Source: Halobellus sp. MBLA0158
Lineage (GTDB): Archaea; Halobacteriota; Halobacteria; Halobacteriales; Haloferacaceae
Direction of reading: 5' to 3'
Assembly: GCF_041477585.1 (NCBI RefSeq)
Contig: NZ_JBGNYA010000001.1
Coordinates: 992,001 to 1,056,000 of the forward strand
DNA length: 64,000 nt
The notes below the pieces were generated by a model. It was not told where the DNA came from and ran no database searches. It saw nothing but the letters and a program-made list of their open reading frames with translations. Of this stretch, positions 61,328-64,000 are shown piece after piece (within the stretch, counting starts at the first letter, position 1; each line of letters begins with the position of its first letter). The position numbers and the translations under genes were made by a program.

Positions 61328-62488
61328 GTGAGCGCGACGAACGCGGTGCTCGTGGGGTACGGCGACTTCGGGACCAAGAGCAGCGCGGTCCGCGCGAAGA
61401 TGGCAGAGCGCGTCGCCCGCGACGTCGAGGCGGCGCTCGCCGACGCCGGAATCGACGCGGTCGTCGAGCGCCCGTGGTCCCGGCTCGTCGTCCGCACGGA
61501 TCGCCCGGCGGACGCCGCCCGCACCGCCGCGAGGCTGCCGGGCGTCGCCTTCGCGCGCCCCTCGGTCGCGGTCGACGCCGACCTGGAGGCGATCTGCGAC
61601 GCCGCGCGCCGCCTCGCCGCGGACCACTCCCCCGACCGGACATACGCGATCGACAGCGACCGGATCGGTCCCGACGACGCCCACGACTTCTCCTCCCGGG
61701 AGATCAAGGTCGCCGCCGGCGACGCGGTCGGCGAGGCGTCGGGCGCGCGCGTCGACCTCGACGATCCCGACCGGACCTACCGGATCGAGGTCCGCGAGGC
61801 GGAGGCGTTCGTCTCTGTCGAGCGGGTCGACGGCCCCGGCGGCCTCCCGGTCGGCTCGCAGGGCCGCGTCGCGGTCCTCGTCAGCGGCGGCCTCGACTCC
61901 CCGGTGGCGATGTGGCGCCTGCTCCGCCGCGGCTGCGAGACGATCCCCGTCTACGTCGACCTCGGCGACTACGGCGGCTCCGACCACCGGGCGCGAGCCC
62001 TGGAGGTGGTCCGGACGGTTTCCGAGCGCGCGCCCCGCGCGGACCTCCGGCCGCGCATCGTCGACGGCGAGCCGTTCGTCGAGCGCGTCGTCGAGGATAC
62101 CACATCCACGCGGATGCTCTCGCTCCGGCGCGCGATGCTCGCCGCCGCCGAGGCCGTCGCCGACCGCGCGGACGCCCACAGCGTCGCGACCGGCGAGGCC
62201 CTCGGCCAGAAGTCGAGCCAGACGGGCGCGAACCTCGCGGTCACCGACGCCGCCGTCTCGCTCCCCGTCCACCGCCCGCTTCTCACGGCCGACAAGCCGG
62301 ACATCGTCGCCGAAGCGCGCGACCTCGGCACGTACACGGACGCGACGCTTCCCGTGGGCTGCGACCGGGTCGCGCCCTCCCACCCGGAGACGAACGCGAC
62401 GCTCGACGCCGTCGTCGCCGCCGAGCCCGACGGGCTCCTCGATATCGCCCGCGAGGCGGGGCGCGACGCGGACGTTGGATCCCTGTGA
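61328..62488 (+). CDS. thiI: tRNA 4-thiouridine synthase ThiI
   Basis: 386-aa protein. An N-terminal ferredoxin-like and THUMP part (about 1-165: LVGYGDFGTKSSAVRAKMAE, ISSREIKV-like DFSSREIKVAAGD). Then PP-loop LVSGGLDSPVAMW (about 178-190), and later EALGQKSSQTGANLAVTDAA with Ser and Gln of the family. No rhodanese domain. It makes s4U8 in tRNA or provides sulphur. The start is GTG 61328. Confidence 0.93.
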   Translation: MSATNAVLVGYGDFGTKSSAVRAKMAERVARDVEAALADAGIDAVVERPWSRLVVRTDRPADAARTAARLPGVAFARPSVAVDADLEAICDAARRLAADHSPDRTYAIDSDRIGPDDAHDFSSREIKVAAGDAVGEASGARVDLDDPDRTYRIEVREAEAFVSVERVDGPGGLPVGSQGRVAVLVSGGLDSPVAMWRLLRRGCETIPVYVDLGDYGGSDHRARALEVVRTVSERAPRADLRPRIVDGEPFVERVVEDTTSTRMLSLRRAMLAAAEAVADRADAHSVATGEALGQKSSQTGANLAVTDAAVSLPVHRPLLTADKPDIVAEARDLGTYTDATLPVGCDRVAPSHPETNATLDAVVAAEPDGLLDIAREAGRDADVGSL

Positions 62489-62613
62489 ACGCGCGGCACG
62501 CCATATTGTGTGAATGTATGACGATAGCCGTATGAAAATTAATCACATACACCATTTGTATGAATAACCGGGCAAAAATGGATTTACATACGTAGAGACC
62601 GTACGATCTGTCG
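62489..62613. promoter_or_regulatory. AT-rich promoter region for small zinc protein
   Basis: 125 bases. The AT-rich run TATGAAAATTAATCACATAC at about 62531-62550, and TGGATTTACATACG at 62579-62592, probably have promoter signals; the second lies 22-35 nt before ATG 62614. No gene is seen. Confidence 0.45.
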
Positions 62614-62874
62614 ATGTCAAAGACGTGCCGGCCCTCCCCGTCGGCGTCCGACCCCGAGTGGACCGTCCGCCAGGTGGTCGAGCGCCGCGACTGGAACGAA
62701 ACGACCGAGACGTGCCCGCTGTGCGGCGACGCCGTCGATCTGCTCGGCCCCCACTACCAGGTCGAACTCGACCGCGAACGCACCCCCGGCAACGGCTCGA
62801 AACTCACGCGGGAGCGCCGCCTGCTCTCCTTCTGCGACGAGGCCTGTGCGACCGCGTGGCTCGGCGACGACTGA
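62614..62874 (+). CDS. Small zinc-binding protein (DUF7576-like)
   Basis: 86-aa protein. TCPLCGDAVDLLGPHYQVEL (about 33-52) and FCDEACATAWLG (about 73-84) give two Cys pairs 40 residues apart, like a treble-clef/TRASH-type zinc finger. I recall similar haloarchaeal proteins as DUF7576, unverified. It could bind metal or nucleic acid. Alone, with TATA upstream. Confidence 0.78.
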   Translation: MSKTCRPSPSASDPEWTVRQVVERRDWNETTETCPLCGDAVDLLGPHYQVELDRERTPGNGSKLTRERRLLSFCDEACATAWLGDD

Positions 62875-63016
62875 TCTGCACGCTTTTTTGTCCGTCTCTC
62901 GCACCGCAATCGATTTATGAGCCCCAGCGGAACCCGGAGACGACCCGCGCGCCGCCGCAGGACGACCGACTATGACCGACGCCCCGTCGCCGCTCGCCCG
63001 TAGACCGCCCCGCGAC

Positions 63017-63039
63017 CGCCCCCGTTCGAGCCGGGGGCG
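63017..63039 (+). promoter_or_regulatory. GC-rich hairpin just upstream of a start codon
   Basis: CGCCCCCG (63017-63024) pairs exactly with CGGGGGCG (63032-63039) across a 7-nt TTCGAGC loop. It ends 9 nt before the ATG at 63049. It may block or pause translation. Confidence 0.5.
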
Positions 63040-63048
63040 ACCGGCCCG

Positions 63049-63507
63049 ATGACCCGCGTCTGTCTCGTCGGCGCCGCCGACGTCGACGTCCAGTACGAAC
63101 TCCTCTCGCGGGAGACCGCCCGCGAGGCGCTCTCGACCTACGAGCGACACGCGCCCTTCGAGAACTCCCTGGCGGTCGACACCGTGAGCCTCGGCGCGGC
63201 GGTGTCGCTGTGCAACGACCTGAACTGGTATCTCGTCCGCTTCGTCGACCTCGCGCTCGTCCGCGAGCCGAGCGTCTCGACCGAGGAGTGGCTGAGCCGC
63301 TCGCTCGCGACGCAGGTCCGCGACGGCGACGCCGACCCCGCGGAGACGGGCGACCTGCTTGCGGTCTACGGCGTCGAGGACGGCGCGCTCGTCGAGCCGA
63401 TGTACGTCACCCGCCGGCCCGACGGGACCGTCCCCGAGTACGACCTCCGGCCCGCCTCGGAGACGGTCGTCGTCCGCGTCACAGAAGACGAGTTCGGCCG
63501 CGGGTAG
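63049..63507 (+). CDS. Uncharacterised haloarchaeal protein (DUF5804-like)
   Basis: 152-aa protein. TRVCLVGAADVDVQYELLSR starts it; LGAAVSLCNDLNWYLVRFVD is a central helix and EDGALVEPMYVTRRPDGTVP a later beta region. It fits my recollection of DUF5804, unverified. Two Cys lie in separate parts. A short reading frame of 26 codons (62972-63052) overlaps its start as ATGA, so the two may be coupled. Function unknown. Confidence 0.72.
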   Translation: MTRVCLVGAADVDVQYELLSRETAREALSTYERHAPFENSLAVDTVSLGAAVSLCNDLNWYLVRFVDLALVREPSVSTEEWLSRSLATQVRDGDADPAETGDLLAVYGVEDGALVEPMYVTRRPDGTVPEYDLRPASETVVVRVTEDEFGRG

Positions 63508-63616
63508 GCGCCGCGGTCGGGACGTCTGACGCGCGTCTGTCTCTTCGGCCGTCAGCGCCCGGTTCGGCGCGCCGCGCCTGCGAACTATTAAGACGAACGC
63601 TCCCGACTGCCGGCAT

Positions 63617-63931
63617 ATGGACGAGACACCCGAGAAGATCACGACGCTCGTCGGCCGCGAGGTGTACTCGAACGAAGGCGTCTTCGTGGGCGAGGTCGCC
63701 GACGTCCGCCTGGACCTCGAAGACCGGCAGGCGGTGACCGGGCTGGCCCTCACACAGCTCAACGACGAACTCTTCGCCGATCTCGTGAGCGGGCAGAAGG
63801 GCGTCATCCTCCCGTACCGCTGGGTCCGCGCCGTCGGCGACGTCATCCTCATCAACGACGTCACCCTCCACGACGTGATCGAGCAGATGACCCAACCGAA
63901 CAAGGACGACGCCGAAGACGCGCTGGCGTGA
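63617..63931 (+). CDS. PRC-barrel protein (CdpB-like)
   Basis: 104-aa protein, single PRC barrel: TTLVGREVYSNEGVFVGEVA (about 9-28), DVRLDLEDRQAVTGLALTQL and LPYRWVRAVGDVILINDV. The C-terminal part HDVIEQMTQPNKDDAEDALA is helical and acidic. It resembles CdpB1/CdpB2 of Haloferax, PRC-barrel proteins that link SepF to the division ring (recollection). The upstream frame is clean. TATA-like CTATTAAGAC at about 63584-63593 lies 24-33 nt upstream. Confidence 0.82.
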   Translation: MDETPEKITTLVGREVYSNEGVFVGEVADVRLDLEDRQAVTGLALTQLNDELFADLVSGQKGVILPYRWVRAVGDVILINDVTLHDVIEQMTQPNKDDAEDALA

Positions 63932-64000
63932 CCGCTTTTCGATAGCTCGCTCTCTCCTCCGGGTCGCGGCCGCGTCCCTCCGCCGCCCGCGCCCGGACGT

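Noticed and set aside
59948-62383. 811-aa minus-strand frame over mat and thiI
   Set aside because: Shadow of two conserved genes; no domain features.

Overview
The window is chromosomal DNA from an extremely halophilic archaeon of the class Halobacteria. The evidence is very high GC with a strong GC bias at third codon positions, acidic proteins, archaeal TATA-type promoters (often placed for leaderless transcripts), a haloarchaeal pilin, LonB protease, thermosome, diphthamide enzymes, archaeal HPRT, NMN adenylyltransferase, methionine adenosyltransferase, ADTH synthase, and many tiny zinc-finger proteins known mainly from haloarchaea. The genus cannot be fixed from sequence alone. Genes are closely packed with many 1-4 nt overlaps. 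I see no CRISPR array, rRNA, complete insertion sequence or prophage. There is one tRNA (Gln, anticodon UUG).

Layout. 1-6981 (minus): a multisubunit Mrp-type Na+/H+ antiporter operon, read E-F-G-DUF4040/B-B-C-D-D-D and leaving the window at base 1. Its E subunit carries an N-terminal universal-stress-like domain. 7234-8361: a type IV pilin and an archaeal HPRT. 8466-15161: a complete dipeptide/oligopeptide ABC importer (lipoprotein, two permeases, two ATPases). 15177-22015: an HTH/Zn-ribbon regulator, a sugar nucleotidyltransferase, a minus-strand cluster of membrane-lipid-like genes (CDP-alcohol transferase, PHP hydrolase, TVP38, DUF457-like), a GNAT, Dph6, a small membrane protein and an HD hydrolase. 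22170-25743: a 1046-residue surface protein with an AT-rich patch, a 360-bp non-coding stretch and tRNA-Gln. 25859-34480: zinc-finger, DtxR and ferritin-like genes, an epimerase, a DHH phosphoesterase, an aldo/keto reductase, an MFS transporter and a GpgS-like glycosyltransferase.

34553-39608: Nudix, Hsp20, a small zinc protein, and an aromatic amino acid block (ADTH synthase, trpA, trpB, trpC; transcription order C-B-A-ADTH). 39688-47194: DUF457-like, CspA, an MGMT-like protein without its cysteine, a LamG lipoprotein, a CPBP protease next to lonB, nadM and a SAM hydroxide adenosyltransferase. 47205-51819: a truncated permease remnant, a thermosome subunit, an amidohydrolase, a GT2 and a methyltransferase. 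52033-58198: a winged-helix regulator, an MBL hydrolase, a cysteine-cluster protein, a LOG-like protein, Dph2, a YlbF-like protein, then a MinD-like ATPase beside a RecA/KaiC-like protein that lacks a P-loop. 58249-63931: a long FKBP isomerase, a CYTH protein, methionine adenosyltransferase, ThiI, a zinc protein, and a PRC-barrel protein resembling the CdpB cell-division factors.

Most of this is core haloarchaeal housekeeping. The best leads for something undescribed are the MinD-like/degenerate-RecA pair (56611-57858), the small membrane protein sharing a transmembrane motif with LonB (20880), the lonB-CPBP protease pair, the MrpD paralogue lacking a conserved lysine, the cysteine-less MGMT homologue, and the mosaic surface gene beside tRNA-Gln.
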